A model generated the notes under the pieces. It saw only the letters and a program-made list of their open reading frames with translations, searched no databases and had not been told where the DNA came from. Below are positions 1 through 11,049 of a stretch of 64,000 nucleotides of DNA, in pieces; the stretch's first letter is position 1; every line of letters starts with the position of its first letter. The position numbers were made by a program, and so were the translations under genes. The stretch covers positions 186,001 to 250,000 of the forward strand of contig JALJCO010001162.1 of assembly GCA_023101725.1 (NCBI GenBank), in the 5' to 3' direction. The stretch comes from Atherinomorus stipes (lineage: Eukaryota; Chordata; Actinopteri; Atheriniformes; Atherinidae).

Positions 1-43
1 TCAGGGTCGCGGGGGTTGCTGGAGCCTGCAGCTATTATCAGGC

Positions 44-140
44 GAGAGGCAGGGTACACCCTGGACAGGTCGCCAGTCTGTCGCAGGGCCAACACAGAGA
101 GACAGACAACCATTCATGCTCACATTCATTCCTATTTAGA
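44..140. repeat. Fish dispersed repeat fragment
   Basis: The stretch reads as a common teleost interspersed sequence: a 'gacaggtcgccagtctgtcg' block, then 'cagggccaacacagagaga' and a caaccattcatgctcacattc motif. I recognise the wording from many fish genomes, but I cannot name the parent family. No open frame of interest crosses it. Confidence 0.4.
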
Positions 141-159
141 AAAAAAGATAATCGATAAA

Positions 160-870
160 AAAAAAATCTGTATTGATCGATATCGATATTTATGAAAAAA
201 AAAAAAGCCATTATCAAAATAAAAGCTATTTTAGGCACAGCCCTGGCCATTTAAGCTTTTGCTGAATGACCAACTTAAAGATCACACTAAGGCCATTTTC
301 AGACTTGCATTGCGAAACATGAGTGGTAAAGTCCATCCCCTCCTTAAACAGACTCGTCTTTTCAAACATGCCGCTTCCTTGCGGACTTAGCGCGTCACCT
401 GCGCTTTCATACATCAGGAAATGTTGCCGAAAAATCAGCACAGCCCCGCTCTCCCTTCAACTCTGTCCGAAACATTTTCTTGTGCTTTCAGCCAAAACGA
501 CATGCCGCAACATTTCCGCTCTTGTAACATGGGGACCAGCCGGTACATGTCCGCTACATCTCCGTGGTAAAAGACCGGTACGCATGTCTGAATGCAGCGT
601 TATAAAGGACAGAGTTCGCAATGTTACTGATTTCCAGTGCAAGTCTGAAAGGAGCATAACACTGAATTCCAATTCAGCCTTTGCCTGGTCTGCGTTTGTG
701 ATTGGTTTGGCAGAAGGAGTGACTGTAGTATCATGCTACCTGATAGGCTACAGCGGAAAACTGCGCTTCTATATTGAACTTTTATTGACCCTCTTTTTTT
801 TTTATTGAAAAAACCTCTACTGATCGATATATATATCAATATCAAATTATCATCCAGCCCTATAAAGAAT
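160..870. mobile_element. Candidate hAT-like relic with TATCGATA-rich ends
   Basis: Both ends hold ATCGATAT-rich sequence (about 170-195 and 815-850). The right end finishes in 'atcatccagccctata', the complement of the 'tagggctgg' start common in fish hAT-type MITEs. The left end has no clean match to that start. The interior has only short frames with no recognisable product. The call rests on family resemblance and could be wrong. Confidence 0.3.
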
Positions 871-929
871 TGACCTATGGCTAAGCCACGCCCCCTCCAC
901 TCACTGGGAAAAAAAACAATGGGGGAGAG

Positions 930-1008
930 GGGGTATGAGACATCTGGGGGGAGAGAGGTGAGCAAAAGGAGAAAAGAGGGGTGAGATAGAGGGGGGAAGA
1001 AGAGAAAG

Positions 1009-1050
<42 letters not shown>

Positions 1051-1720
1051 AAATGTTTAGAAGGGTAAAATGGGAGAAGAAATCAGTGTGAGAATCTCGG
1101 GATGTGACTGGTGTCGCTCCACATACTTTGCACAAACGGCTGCGGGGCAGCTGGTGTGCAAAAAGAGAAACTGAGAAAAAAAAGGAAAGAAACGGAGGGG
1201 GGGGGGGGGGGGGCGGGGGGGGGGAGGGAAGCAGGGGTGTGGTGATCACCGATGTACCACACCAGAGCGATAATACGAAGCGAAGGTATTATTAAAAGTA
1301 CAAATCTAGAAAGTATAGGAAGTATAAAACGAGAAAGGAAAGGAAAAAATGTAATAGAAGATAACTTAAATTTCTTTAAAGAAAGGTGCCATAAATTGGG
1401 TGTAAAATAATCTTTGATATATTAAAAAAGATATGAAGATTTATTGAATTTTGTATATGTTTGGATGAGGTGATGGGAAAAGGTGAAAATATGTGGTGAG
1501 GTGAGAGGGGAAAAGGGGAAAAAGAATCCGAGTCGCCCAGGAGCCAAGGAAACGTAGTAGAATAGATGTATGAACAAAATGAAGATGTAAAATAAAAATA
1601 AAATAAAAAAAGAGAAAAAAGAAAGAAAAAGGAGAAAATTAATGGAAAAGAAGGGGATAAGAGAGGAGGGGGGGGATGGGAAGGGGGGGGTGGAGGAATT
1701 ATTGTATGTTTGAGGAAGCA
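930..1720. repeat. Purine-rich low-complexity tract with long homopolymers
   Basis: Nearly the whole tract is A/G on the + strand. It has an A-run of about 38 bases near 1011-1048 and a G-run broken by a single C near 1197-1224, then irregular GA and AAAT repeats to about 1690. Translations give only homopolymeric Phe/Ser/Pro or Gly/Lys shadows. It may be a true microsatellite or badly resolved sequence. Confidence 0.75.
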
Positions 1721-3045
1721 TTGTGAGCTAAGCTTTGCTAGCTTAGCTATCGCAGACTAGATTGCTGAAATAAATTCTGTACGTGTTGAAAATGGACTCC
1801 TTTATTTGTTGAAAAAAAAAATTAATGTAAAACCCCCACCAGACCTTTACTTGATTATCAATTATTACCCAAACATAACTTCTGTCACCTTTAACACAAC
1901 TTTAGCTGCTGTCCACTTTGTGCAGTGTAACTTCTGTTGTAGTGTTTGTGTTGTTGTAGTCTTTGTTTTTGTGTTACAGGTTTTGTATTGCTGTGACACT
2001 TCTGGGTAGCCATATGCCTTCAATGTCTGATTTTCTTTTTTTTGTTTCACTAGTAAATGGAAAGCTGGCTATTGATAGTTTCATGTAAGTTAAATATGAG
2101 CTGGAATAATTACAAGTTAGCGCAGCGTAAACACTGGAAACAGAATAAACATGGTCTCTTTCCAAAAGTTGAAAAATGTAAAATTTGATTTTATCCTGTA
2201 TCCTGTCCTGTTTATTTTAAAAATAGGTTGTAACTGTAATACCTCCACTCTGCATCAAATAAGCAGGCAGAGTCAGTGAAACCACAGACTCATTGCTAAA
2301 CCTCCCTGTCATGTGACTTAGTAAGACTTCAGTGAGTAACATGAAGCTGTTATGATTCTTGAGGCTGCACAAGAGGAAACATAATATTCATGTTGGTTCG
2401 AAGGAGGGAGAGGAGGGTTGAAAACGTACAATAACAGCACAGGGAGTTTTACTGAGCATAACACAACCCTGTGAAGGTCATCCATCCATGTTAATAATAT
2501 ACTGCAGCATCTGTGAACAAACACACACTGTGCAGGACAGTGATACCATGACACAGGAGAATATCAGAGTATCAGATATGAACATGAATAAATCCATAAA
2601 GTTACTATGAAATATGAGATGCTGAAACGGCCCAAGAGAAACATTTCACGGTCTAAAACACATCTTGAATTCTGGATGAGACACACAAACAAATGTGTTT
2701 CCATCTCCTTGGACAAGCTTATATTTTGTTTATATGCCTCACCGTAACCGCTACGCACCTTACCCCTTAACCTAACCGAACCCTTTCTTTTAAGTTGTTC
2801 AACTAAAATGTAATGATGGTGTAAACAGTCCACATGACTAATACATGTGTGCACACACATACAGTATATGTGCCCTGGGGAATAGTCTTCTTGGAACAAT
2901 CTCCTTGATTGGGGGAGGAGTGTTTGCATGATGTTCACAGGGCAAATTCTTCTATTTGGCTCCAAAAAAGTATGTTTTATTTTTGGATTTTCATCCCAAT
3001 TGAAGCCAAAGTTCAAGCTACCCCGTCCAACCATAATTTTTTTAA
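1721..3045. other. Non-coding stretch, nothing recognised
   Basis: AT-rich DNA with short frames on both strands, none showing a recognisable domain or exon-like splice context. I see no repeat family, RNA gene or obvious conserved block. Confidence 0.5.
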
Positions 3046-3049
3046 TTAA

Positions 3050-3615
3050 GGTTGAATATGGAATATGGACAGAACAGCGCACGGGCTGGTTGTGTGTAAC
3101 GGCGAAAACACGCCAGCCGCTGGGTGCCAGGCTCACTGCTGATACGCAAGTGACACAGCTGCAGCTGCAACAAGTAACACAGAGGGTTAACCGACAGCTA
3201 ACGTTAGCCACATTAGCAAACAGCTAGCTTCCGACCGAGGAAAGTCGCCATTTCAGGTTTTCGTGGAAAACGTATGTGGGTCATTTGTGAAGTCTTCACT
3301 AAATTTCTCAGGTTTTGCTCTCTCAGGTCTCCTAGAAACAGATAACAATACTCCAGGGCTCTGGCGCTGCTCTGGTCGCTCTACGGTTCCCTGCACAGGC
3401 CTGCTGTGACGAAATATTGTTCACAGAGATGTTGGCAACCTGCAATGGGGCGGTTTGGCTTATAGATGTAATAAATGCATTTCGAGTAAAATAATTATTT
3501 TTGGCTAAATATAATTTTTCTGGGAAATGTTGTCTTTTTTGTACACCAAACGACCTGTGGAGGTATTATTTTTGAAAAAATATAGCTTTTAATAAAAATG
3601 TTCCATATTCAACCT
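3050..3615. mobile_element. TTAA-duplicating MITE, 566 bp
   Basis: The left end reads TTAA then GGTTGAATATGGAA. The right end is its inverse, TTCCATATTCAACC then (T)TTAA. The TTAA copies are at 3046-3049 and 3616-3619. Duplication of TTAA is the mark of piggyBac- and Kolobok-type transposases. There is no transposase frame inside, so it would be non-autonomous. The 99-residue + frame and 215-residue - frame crossing its left end look like chance frames. Confidence 0.65.
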
Positions 3616-3639
3616 TTAAGTGCATTGCTCAAAGGCACA

Positions 3640-4640
3640 TTCAGCTCTCCACCCTTTAGGGCACCACTGGGAGAAACACATCATCTGCCACGTGACAACC
3701 GTTTGATGTCAAGGTGACACATTTAGTTGGGTGTCTTGCAGCTGCTCTGCACCTGCTCGCCTGTGTCAGTATTACTGGTCTGGAAAAAATGCAGTGGAGC
3801 CGATCATCTAAACAGTGAGAAATCCTTCATCCGTCAACCTCTCTTCTAGTCAAGATGCTGTTCTCCAACTGCTGTATCAATCTCCTTTATTCCCCTCACA
3901 AGTATATTGAAAATGTTCTTTACCTACAAGAGCCAGTATTTCATCATATGCTGCTTTTTCATTCTGCAGCTAGACTTAAAGTCTGTGTCCGTGCAACTGA
4001 ATCCAGGAAATGGAATTTAATGTAAACTTTACCAGCTTGCAAAGATGCTTGACCTTAACCTCATCCAGGTCATTTGGGCTGAAATGGAAATGTAATCCAG
4101 GAGTAACAGCCCAACATCAATCAGAGATGAAGAGACAGCTTTCATGGGAAAGATGGCATTTCTGCATTAAAATCTAAACAAATGATGATGTCAATTAAAA
4201 ATTTCTTGTTTATTTTTTCCACATTCTCAAATGGCTCCAACAATGCACAAACATAGATACATTTATAATTTTAGTGCAAGAATATGCTGAATTTTGCCAG
4301 ATAGTCATATATTACCATTTCAGCATGTTGTGCACGAGAGAACTGGGCATTAGACTTTACACACTTTCCTCATGCTCATGTCATACTTTCATTTTCTCAT
4401 GCCGTGAAAAACATAACTGTCACACCATAAAAACATGAGATTAATGGCACACATGTGGAAAGGACAACAGCAAAGCTTTAACAGCAATTTGAATAAAAGT
4501 GATGAATACAGAAAAATGTATGATGATTTATTCCCGTGCATGCTGCAGTTTGAGCTTTCTCACATTTTTATTTCATACTCATTTCTCTCATATTACTTTG
4601 GGCTTTTAAGTAGGATGTTATGACCCTCTGGGGCTACCAT
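3640..4640. other. Non-coding stretch, nothing recognised
   Basis: Unique-looking AT-rich DNA. The 62-residue frame at 4435-4623 has no recognisable domain. Confidence 0.5.
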
Positions 4641-4647
4641 ATTCTCT

Positions 4648-5450
4648 GTTCCAAATCATTATGCATGTGCTGTTTTTGTTTATATCTCCTGAATGTGAAT
4701 GCCAGTTCTTATTTTGAAAGAACCAAAAATTATATTACAGTAATTTAGATTTTATTCAACAAAGCTACCAATGATGTAAAACAGCATTTTCCTTTTTGCC
4801 AATCATTAAAAATTATGCGCAAGTTTTATAACAATATGGTAAAGAGGTTGTAAAGGACTGAAAGTGTACATCTCTCATAATGATTGCTTTATATTTTTAC
4901 TAAAAATATACTCAAAAGATTACCAATTTATATATATATAGAACATATATATTATATATATATATATATATTATATATATATATATTTTATTTATTTATT
5001 TATATTTTTACAAATTTCAAGTTTCCTGGTCATGTAGAAAACTTTACATATTCCTCATAGATTTTCCATTCAAGGATGTGCCACAGGTTCTCATTCGGGT
5101 TACGGTCAGGGCATGATGGTGGCCACACAATGAGCTTCTCTCCCTTTTTATCCATTACAGCCAAAGGTTTAGTGGTATTTTTGCAGCATGAGATGTTGCA
5201 TTTTTTTTTTTTAAATGAAGATAATTTTACTGCTCAAGGCACGGTTCTTTCTTTTATACCACAGCAGGACACTACATTACAGTAGTTTGTTAGTTTCAGT
5301 CAGAACCCGCACTACTGTAGTTTACAAATGTCATTTTGACATTATCAGGCACCCAAATAGGCCTACCATCTCACTCTGCATTATTCCAGCCCGCAACATC
5401 TCTCCATCACTGCCTTGCTGACATCTTTTTGGGGTTTTGGTAGCCATTAC
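4648..5450 (-). pseudogene. Degenerate Tc1-type transposon, antisense
   Basis: The left end 'ttccaaatcattatgca' resembles the end of a common fish Tc1 family. From about 5050 the minus strand carries a decayed Tc1 transposase. One minus-strand frame (5331-5516) includes residues like 'MLRAGIMQSEMVGLFGCL', matching the central Tc1 region (…W-AGIM…LVGPF…). The antisense text around 5060-5260 ('cattcaaggatgtgccacag', 'gcatgagatgttgcat', 'ggcacggttctttctttt') follows the same family. There are many stops and frameshifts, and no catalytic triad can be assembled. An AT microsatellite has expanded inside it (4929-5010). It has been inactive for a long time. Confidence 0.65.
4929..5010. repeat. (AT)n microsatellite with TTTA tail
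   Basis: Interrupted TA dinucleotide runs pass into (TTTA)n. The tract lies within the Tc1 relic. Confidence 0.9.
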
Positions 5451-5497
5451 GATCGATCGAAGGATCAATAGATCGATAGATAGACAGATAGACACAC
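5449..5497. repeat. GATC/GATA tetranucleotide repeat
   Basis: Degenerate GATC/GATA units (gatcgatcgaag, agatcgatagatagacagat) sit immediately right of the Tc1 relic. Confidence 0.85.
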
Positions 5498-5868
5498 ACC
5501 ATTTAATCTTAGCCATAGAATACTGCCTGGCTTCCTAAATGCATGCAAACGTGGTGCCTGGGTACTTTTTATCCAATTACATCCTGGATTAGTCCCCACT
5601 TGCACAGGCCTTGGACTAGTGTTGCATGATAATACGGGAAAACAGCATAAATCAAATGTCTAATTAGTCTGCTGAATAAGGTAACAGTTTTTTTTTATTC
5701 CCTGATATTTGACTGTCTGATGTAAAAAAAAGCTTCACCATAATCTTTATGAAAGAGGGTGTATTTGTAATTTGATAATTATAAAGTTGCATAAAGAAAT
5801 GTGAAAAAAAAAAAAGAAGCATATTCTGTCCTACAATCTTCTGATCCTAGTTCTGCTCTGTGTCTGAT

Positions 5869-5890
5869 TGTGTGTGTGTGTGTGTGTGTG
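5869..5890. repeat. (TG)n microsatellite
   Basis: About eleven uninterrupted TG units. Confidence 0.95.
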
Positions 5891-5954
5891 CAACTGGAAT
5901 AGCAGGTGACTTGTTGTGATGCTGAGCCCCATATGTGCCACGTGGAAGGGACTA

Positions 5955-5973
5955 CGTGTGTGTGTGTGTGTGT
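5955..5973. repeat. (GT)n microsatellite
   Basis: About nine uninterrupted units. Confidence 0.95.
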
Positions 5974-6783
5974 ATTTGTCTAGCTAATCATGTGTGGCTG
6001 AGTGCACTCAACAACAACAACACCCCATCACCAGACAGACAGGCTGGCCGGCAGGGACCCCTGTCCACCATCTGTGTGTGTGTGCACGCATGTGCGGGTA
6101 AGTGACACAGACAAACACACAAAGACTGGTGGTGGAGATAGTCTGGTCTCCACCTGTCCCCCATGTCATTACCCAGGAGGTGATGGAGGGGACACACAGA
6201 AAAAGGAGAGATGAGAGAGGAGGAAGAAGAGTGAGGAAGGTGGAAGGGAAAAGGAAAGAAGACAAAAATGAGAGAAGAATGGGATGAACTGAAATAGAAA
6301 AGAAACAGAAAGAAGAGAGACGTCAAGGCTGACCTGGTGTGACAGAAACAAAGAACCAGGATAAGGACGAACAGAAATGTGGATGAATGGAGGGATGGAA
6401 AGGAATGATGAGAACTGAATAAGGAAAGTGGAGAGAATGAAAATAAAACAAACAACTATACAGCTTTTAACCTGTTAAAGAAGCTAAAAAGTTTAAGTTG
6501 AAAAATAAAACTAGATAAAAAGGAAATGTCTAGTGTCTTTGAAGGAGGATCATCAATTGGGCCCCCCTGGATTCGCCATGGCAACTGCTGAGATAACCAA
6601 ATTATTTCGTCTGATTGGATGAAGAAGTTTTTTTTTTCCAAGAATATGAGCAATACGAAGATGTATATTTAGTTTTTAAAAAAGAAAAATAAAGAAAAAA
6701 ACAAGTGAGCTCAGGTGCTAACCGCTGCCTGAGTCAATGTGGAAGTGATAATCCACTGGTTTGCTGACCGAATATCTCACTTT

Positions 6784-6817
6784 ATTAATAATAATAATAA
6801 TAATTATTATTATTATC
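6784..6817. repeat. (AAT)n-(ATT)n inverted microsatellite
   Basis: Six or so AAT units are followed directly by ATT units, giving a perfect hairpin-capable palindrome. Confidence 0.9.
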
Positions 6818-7039
6818 ATTACACACTTTATTAACACGTGTGTTGGAATATTTGTGGATGAAATAAAATCTTAATTTCTTAATTTAGATTCAGTCCAGCT
6901 GGACAAAAATATACATGAAGAAAACTGAAAGTTAAGTTTGAAGACATATTTTAGAAGGTAATGTATTGCAATAGAGCATGATAGGACATCTTTTATTTTC
7001 GTTTCACACTGGCTCATACACACCATCTGGAGTTCAGAG

Positions 7040-7703
7040 GCTGAATGCTATATCGCTACCAAATTTTTCATGTTGATACAATACCAGTAGTTTATGGGAC
7101 TTTTTCAGCGATACCGATATCGATACCGATACTTTTTGTCCTTTAAAAGAAAATCACATGATTGTACATTTTGCATTAATATCTTGAATGGAAGGGCAAT
7201 ATTAAATATAAGTAAAACCTAAGAACAGAAATACTGGAAAGAAACGGTTTTGTAACAATAATAAATTACAGTGATGATAAAATTACACAAAAATAGATTA
7301 AAAACGTATTTCAATTATCAAATACCAAACTATATACTAACTAAAATAATCAAATTTATTAAGTGGAAAATGTTAAAATAGAAAAATGTAATTGTAATAT
7401 TACAAATTTACCAAAACATTATGTACAATAACCTGCATTAAACCACTGAAAGACAATGAAACATCATCATCACTAACAGTAGCAACGTCATCATGACATC
7501 TGATAGGCTACCACCATCATGTGATACGGAAGCTACAATCTGGCTGCTTTCATCATTTCATTGCCTAAAACTCTCAGAAGTAGAAACAAATTGCATGTTT
7601 TGTATCAATACAGTAGTATCTCGATTTGAAAAGTATTGATTCCAATATTTTGTGTGGCTGGTATTGAAGGATTGACTCCAAGGTATTGATATGCTCATCC
7701 CTA
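7040..7703. mobile_element. Candidate hAT-like MITE with TATCGATACC motifs
   Basis: Near the left end are 'gcgataccgatatcgatacc' words. The right end finishes 'ggtattgatatgctcatccc-ta', whose complement is the TAGGGATGAGC… start common in fish hAT-type elements. The left terminus is not clearly conserved. No transposase frame is present. Confidence 0.4.
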
Positions 7704-8012
7704 CCATCATTACACATTTATGGACTGATATTCTCAGATATGTGTGAGGGCTTTCCTGATGAATCAACACACCGTAGTCTTTCTAAAATGTTGAGCTACC
7801 ATTGTTATAAATAAAGATCCCAGTTATTAAAGAAATTAAAAAATTTCACAGCACAAGTACAAATCTTGCTGTGATGTCATCTCACGCTTGTGTAGTGACA
7901 AGTCTGATATATGGCTGATATGGAATGTGAGTAACTGGGTTTCTTTATAGTGAACCTGCCAGCAAGTAGGTTGACTTCAGAGTAAGTTACCATGGAAACA
8001 GACTCTGGGTAA

Positions 8013-8507
8013 GGCCTGGCATATACTTGCTGTGGACGCAAATGTTCACGCAAGCGGTCTGTGTCGTCTGCATATACTTGCTGCAGCACGTCGTGGCCAA
8101 AACGCTCAGTACCGGAGGCCACCACTAGGAGCACTACACAGCACTTGGACACGGAGAATGTGAAAAGGTCAATTTGCCGGTGAGATTGTATTTCGGGGGC
8201 ATATGTGAACGACCCAGGTGTATGTGGAAAATGGACAATGTGGACAACTTCTTCAAGGAAGAAGTTACTTTTGCAACTGCGAAAGAAAAAGAGGTCTCGT
8301 CGCCAGCAGAGGTGGTATGTGCGGCCACTTAACCAAAGTCGCGGAGAAAGTCGCATGAGCACCTCTAGCGTTCAAGTCGATATTGCACCACACGCACGCG
8401 ACACATTACCACGCGTCAACGCGAGCGACCTACGTGCCGTAGGTACGCTGGGAATGCGTGGGCGCCATGATGCGGACGCGTCGCCAACAGCAAGTATATT
8501 TCAGCCC
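8013..8507. mobile_element. PIF/Harbinger-like MITE, copy A
   Basis: The termini are inverted: left GGCCTGGCATATACTTGCTG, right (complement) GGGCTGAAATATACTTGCTG. TAA is duplicated at 8010-8012 and 8508-8510, the TWA duplication typical of PIF/Harbinger transposons. A second copy lies at 22270-22661. Copy A keeps about 100 bp that copy B lacks, between 'aggtcaat' and 'tgcgaaag'. In that region and just after, a + frame (8205-8510) reads RKKKRSRRQQRWYVRPLNQ, which resembles the basic start of Harbinger transposases (R-R-W-x-V-R-P). The element is probably a deletion derivative of an autonomous relative. Confidence 0.8.
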
Positions 8508-8510
8508 TAA

Positions 8511-9500
8511 GACGAACCCCACTTTCTGGAACAGAAAACCTAGAGTTTTTCCCAACTCAGGGTTTACATACTCAAAGTTTTCCCACAGCCCACTTTCTGG
8601 GGCACCCCCCTGGTGTATCAGGGGAAAAGGAGGGGGATTAACTCTGAAGAATAAAACAGGAAACACGATCGCACAGAGGAGTTCGACTGACCTCAAAGAC
8701 AACCCCATCTGAAAACCAAAGAGCAGCACTTGAGACAGAAATAGCAATAGCTAAACTCAACACAACCAAAAGCTGTAGACCATGACACCATACACAATTT
8801 AAACAAGATGTCTTACTGACAAATATTAAAACATGGACAAAGCTGAGCTTTACATGGAGAAATTTCACCATAGTTTCTGCCTGTGCAGCTGGTAGGATCA
8901 AAGCTTACACCATCTCCAGTAGAAATTGGCCAAAAGAGTCCCAACGATAAGTTATACTTTTTTTTTTTTTTTATCCCTTCAGTGTTACTTCTGGTGCACT
9001 CTGTGCACCCATAACATCTTTGCCGGAAGAAACACATTGCAGAAGAGAATATGGTTCTTACATATTGGTTTAATGAAGCAGTTCATTGTCCATCTGTCTT
9101 TTGTTTAACTCCCTCCATCTGGTGCAGCTATGTGCTTACAGAACCATAATTTATTATTTCCTTTTATTCAACATTGGTCCACTCTAAGATATTTACAAAC
9201 CAGTTTAATATGCCATTTTCACTGCTGTAAAACCAGTATTTACATGTACTTTTATTCTAAAAATGCCACAGGTTAAGAATGTTATTCTTGTGACAGTGAT
9301 GATTGGGGCATCAAACATCTGGATCAAAATTTTGAAATGGTTTTAGCTTTTATGTAACAATCTATGAGAGTGAGAACAAACCTTGAAATCACCTCCACAC
9401 CCACACACACTCACACACACGCACTTCTTTAAATTTCCAGGAATCCTCCCATCCCTCCAGCTTACCCCAAGATATCAGATATCATATGTGTGTTCTCCCC
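8511..9500. other. Non-coding stretch, possible MITE debris
   Basis: At 8540-8660 words such as 'acctagagtttttcccaact' and 'cagggtttacata' recall a fish 'aactcagggtt' MITE, but no boundaries are visible. The remainder is AT-rich and unremarkable. Confidence 0.35.
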
Positions 9501-9504
9501 GGAT

Positions 9505-9740
9505 CAAAGGGAGGTCATGTTAATTAGCCAATTTCACAGTCCTCTGCCAACACACACACACACAGGCCCACACACACACACACACACACACAGCACTGTC
9601 TCACAGACATGTTAATTAGAGACTTTAGTCCACAGCAGTGAGAGCCAGTCATTGCTTTCAAGCTTGTTAATGATGCAGAGCACAGTCTCGTTCCACATGT
9701 ACAGAAATCTAAATTATACAGGTACGTACTTCTCAGCCTG
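9505..9740. promoter_or_regulatory. Possible conserved non-coding element
   Basis: The block 'catgttaattag' occurs twice (about 9517 and 9609), on both sides of a CA microsatellite, followed by unusually complex, non-repetitive sequence ending 'caggtacgtact'. TAATTA/TTAATTAG words are homeodomain-type sites. This is inference from composition only; the frame crossing it is not convincing. Confidence 0.25.
9549..9592. repeat. (CA)n microsatellite
   Basis: Two CA runs separated by a short 'ggccca' interruption. Confidence 0.95.
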
Positions 9741-10826
9741 CACTGCTGCATTGTTACAGCTGCTGGTTTAATGTAAAGTCAAGTCATGTTGCATCGTCTT
9801 CTTGCAGAACTTCGTCTTCATCTAGCTTGCGGCAGAATGCAATATAAGTGTCGGCAGATGGGTCTTTTGCTTGCTAGGTTTAAATGTGATTTGGTTTTAT
9901 CCTTTTAGTGGAGCTGGGAAGCTTGAGGGCTGGTGTTGTTTTAAGTGCTGTCATGGGTTATAAAATGTGAGAGCAAGCGCAAATTTCTCAGCTCACCCTT
10001 TATACCTATTGCCTCTGAGCAGCGCTGACTCCGCCCACAACTTGCTAATGAGTTACCGGCACTTTGCAGAAGCAGACCTGAAAAATGGCACAGTTTGCGT
10101 GACTTTGATTAAAAACTTCATAATCACAATTTAAAGACCACTGAGAATGTTTTAAAATAGCTAAAAGGAGGATTGGAGTGGATCTTTAAACAAATCCATG
10201 ATCATTTCCTATCCACAACCAAGTGGTTTTCATGTCTAAAACTTATTTTGTTGATTGAATAAACAGATCTGGTGTTAAAATTAAGCCAAACTGAGCAAGA
10301 ATGAAGTTAAAAAGTATAAATGTGTAGCCTTTCACAGGTCTTCAGGAATAACAAAATCAATTCAAAAAACAAACCCTGCCTGATATGAGCTGGAGGGTCT
10401 CAGAGCAGGTTGTCCACTAAACTCAGGTGCAGTCCCCGGCTCCTTCACAGGCCTAACGCTTTATTGAGGAAGACATCCAATCCACTCAGCCTAACAGTTG
10501 ATCCCAGGGGCAGCTAGCAGCTCGCATGGCAGCTCTCATACAGACTTTGTCATTCATTCATATTGCACTTTTGTATCTCAAATATGAGAAAAAAGGCAGC
10601 AAAAGAGAGGCAAGGGCTCCCAGCTGACGCTTATCCTTATAGTTATCCCTCATGCGCACCGAGTAATGAGCATAGACCTTTAATAGAGAGGGACGAACCC
10701 TCCACTGTGTCACCCGTTCTGAAGGGCTAAAAGTGAAGCCTGTTGGGCGTATCCCACCGTCGCCATCTTGCTGTGTCACGTGTGTCGTCACTCCCGGAAA
10801 ATACTAAAATGGGTAAAGGCAAGAGT

Positions 10827-11048
10827 TTCAGAGTTTCACAAATTGTGTTTTTGTTGTTGTCTGGGCAGCAAGCTGCTCTTCTTGCTGTACGGAAGCGCGC
10901 ATCGTGAACGCGCGGCCCCGAAAAGTGTGTAGAACAGCCTGATAACTAACGGAAAGCTAAATCTGGACTCACAGGACAATAGTACTCGTTCGCTCCTTCA
11001 TTCTGCTTACAGCATTGGCGAGAATGAAGGAGTTTTGCTGCAGATAAT
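10827..11048. repeat. Dispersed repeat, copy 1 of 2 in window
   Basis: It shares ordered words with 21255-21470: 'ttcagagtttcaca', then 'ttgttgttgtctgg', 'gctgctct', 'aaagctaaatctg'/'aaggctaaatctg', 'cacaggaca', 'cgttcg' and 'gttttgctgca'. Both copies have the same orientation and diverged spacing. No coding frame or terminal repeat is evident. It is probably an internal part of a DNA transposon, family unknown. Confidence 0.6.
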
Positions 11049-11049
11049 G

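Larger units (their letters stand above)
5500..7035. other. Non-coding stretch with microsatellites
   Basis: There are TG runs at 5869-5890 and 5955-5973, a purine-rich tract at about 6195-6440, and an (AAT)n/(ATT)n inverted run at 6784-6817. The frames over the purine tract (70-155 residues) are compositional artefacts. No gene is recognised. Confidence 0.6.

Noticed and set aside
323..808. 161-residue + frame near the left edge
   Set aside because: No domain or splice context, overlaps repeat-like sequence with ATCGAT-rich ends, and an opposing frame is equally long.
881..1249. 122-residue minus frame rich in Phe, Pro and Ser
   Set aside because: Produced entirely by the purine-rich low-complexity tract.
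2564..3211. 215-residue minus frame
   Set aside because: No recognisable domain; it crosses the boundary of a TTAA MITE at 3046-3050, so it cannot be one ancestral gene.
5988..6455. 155-residue minus frame, hydrophobic and Ser/Phe-rich
   Set aside because: Arises from a GA-rich tract; composition explains it.
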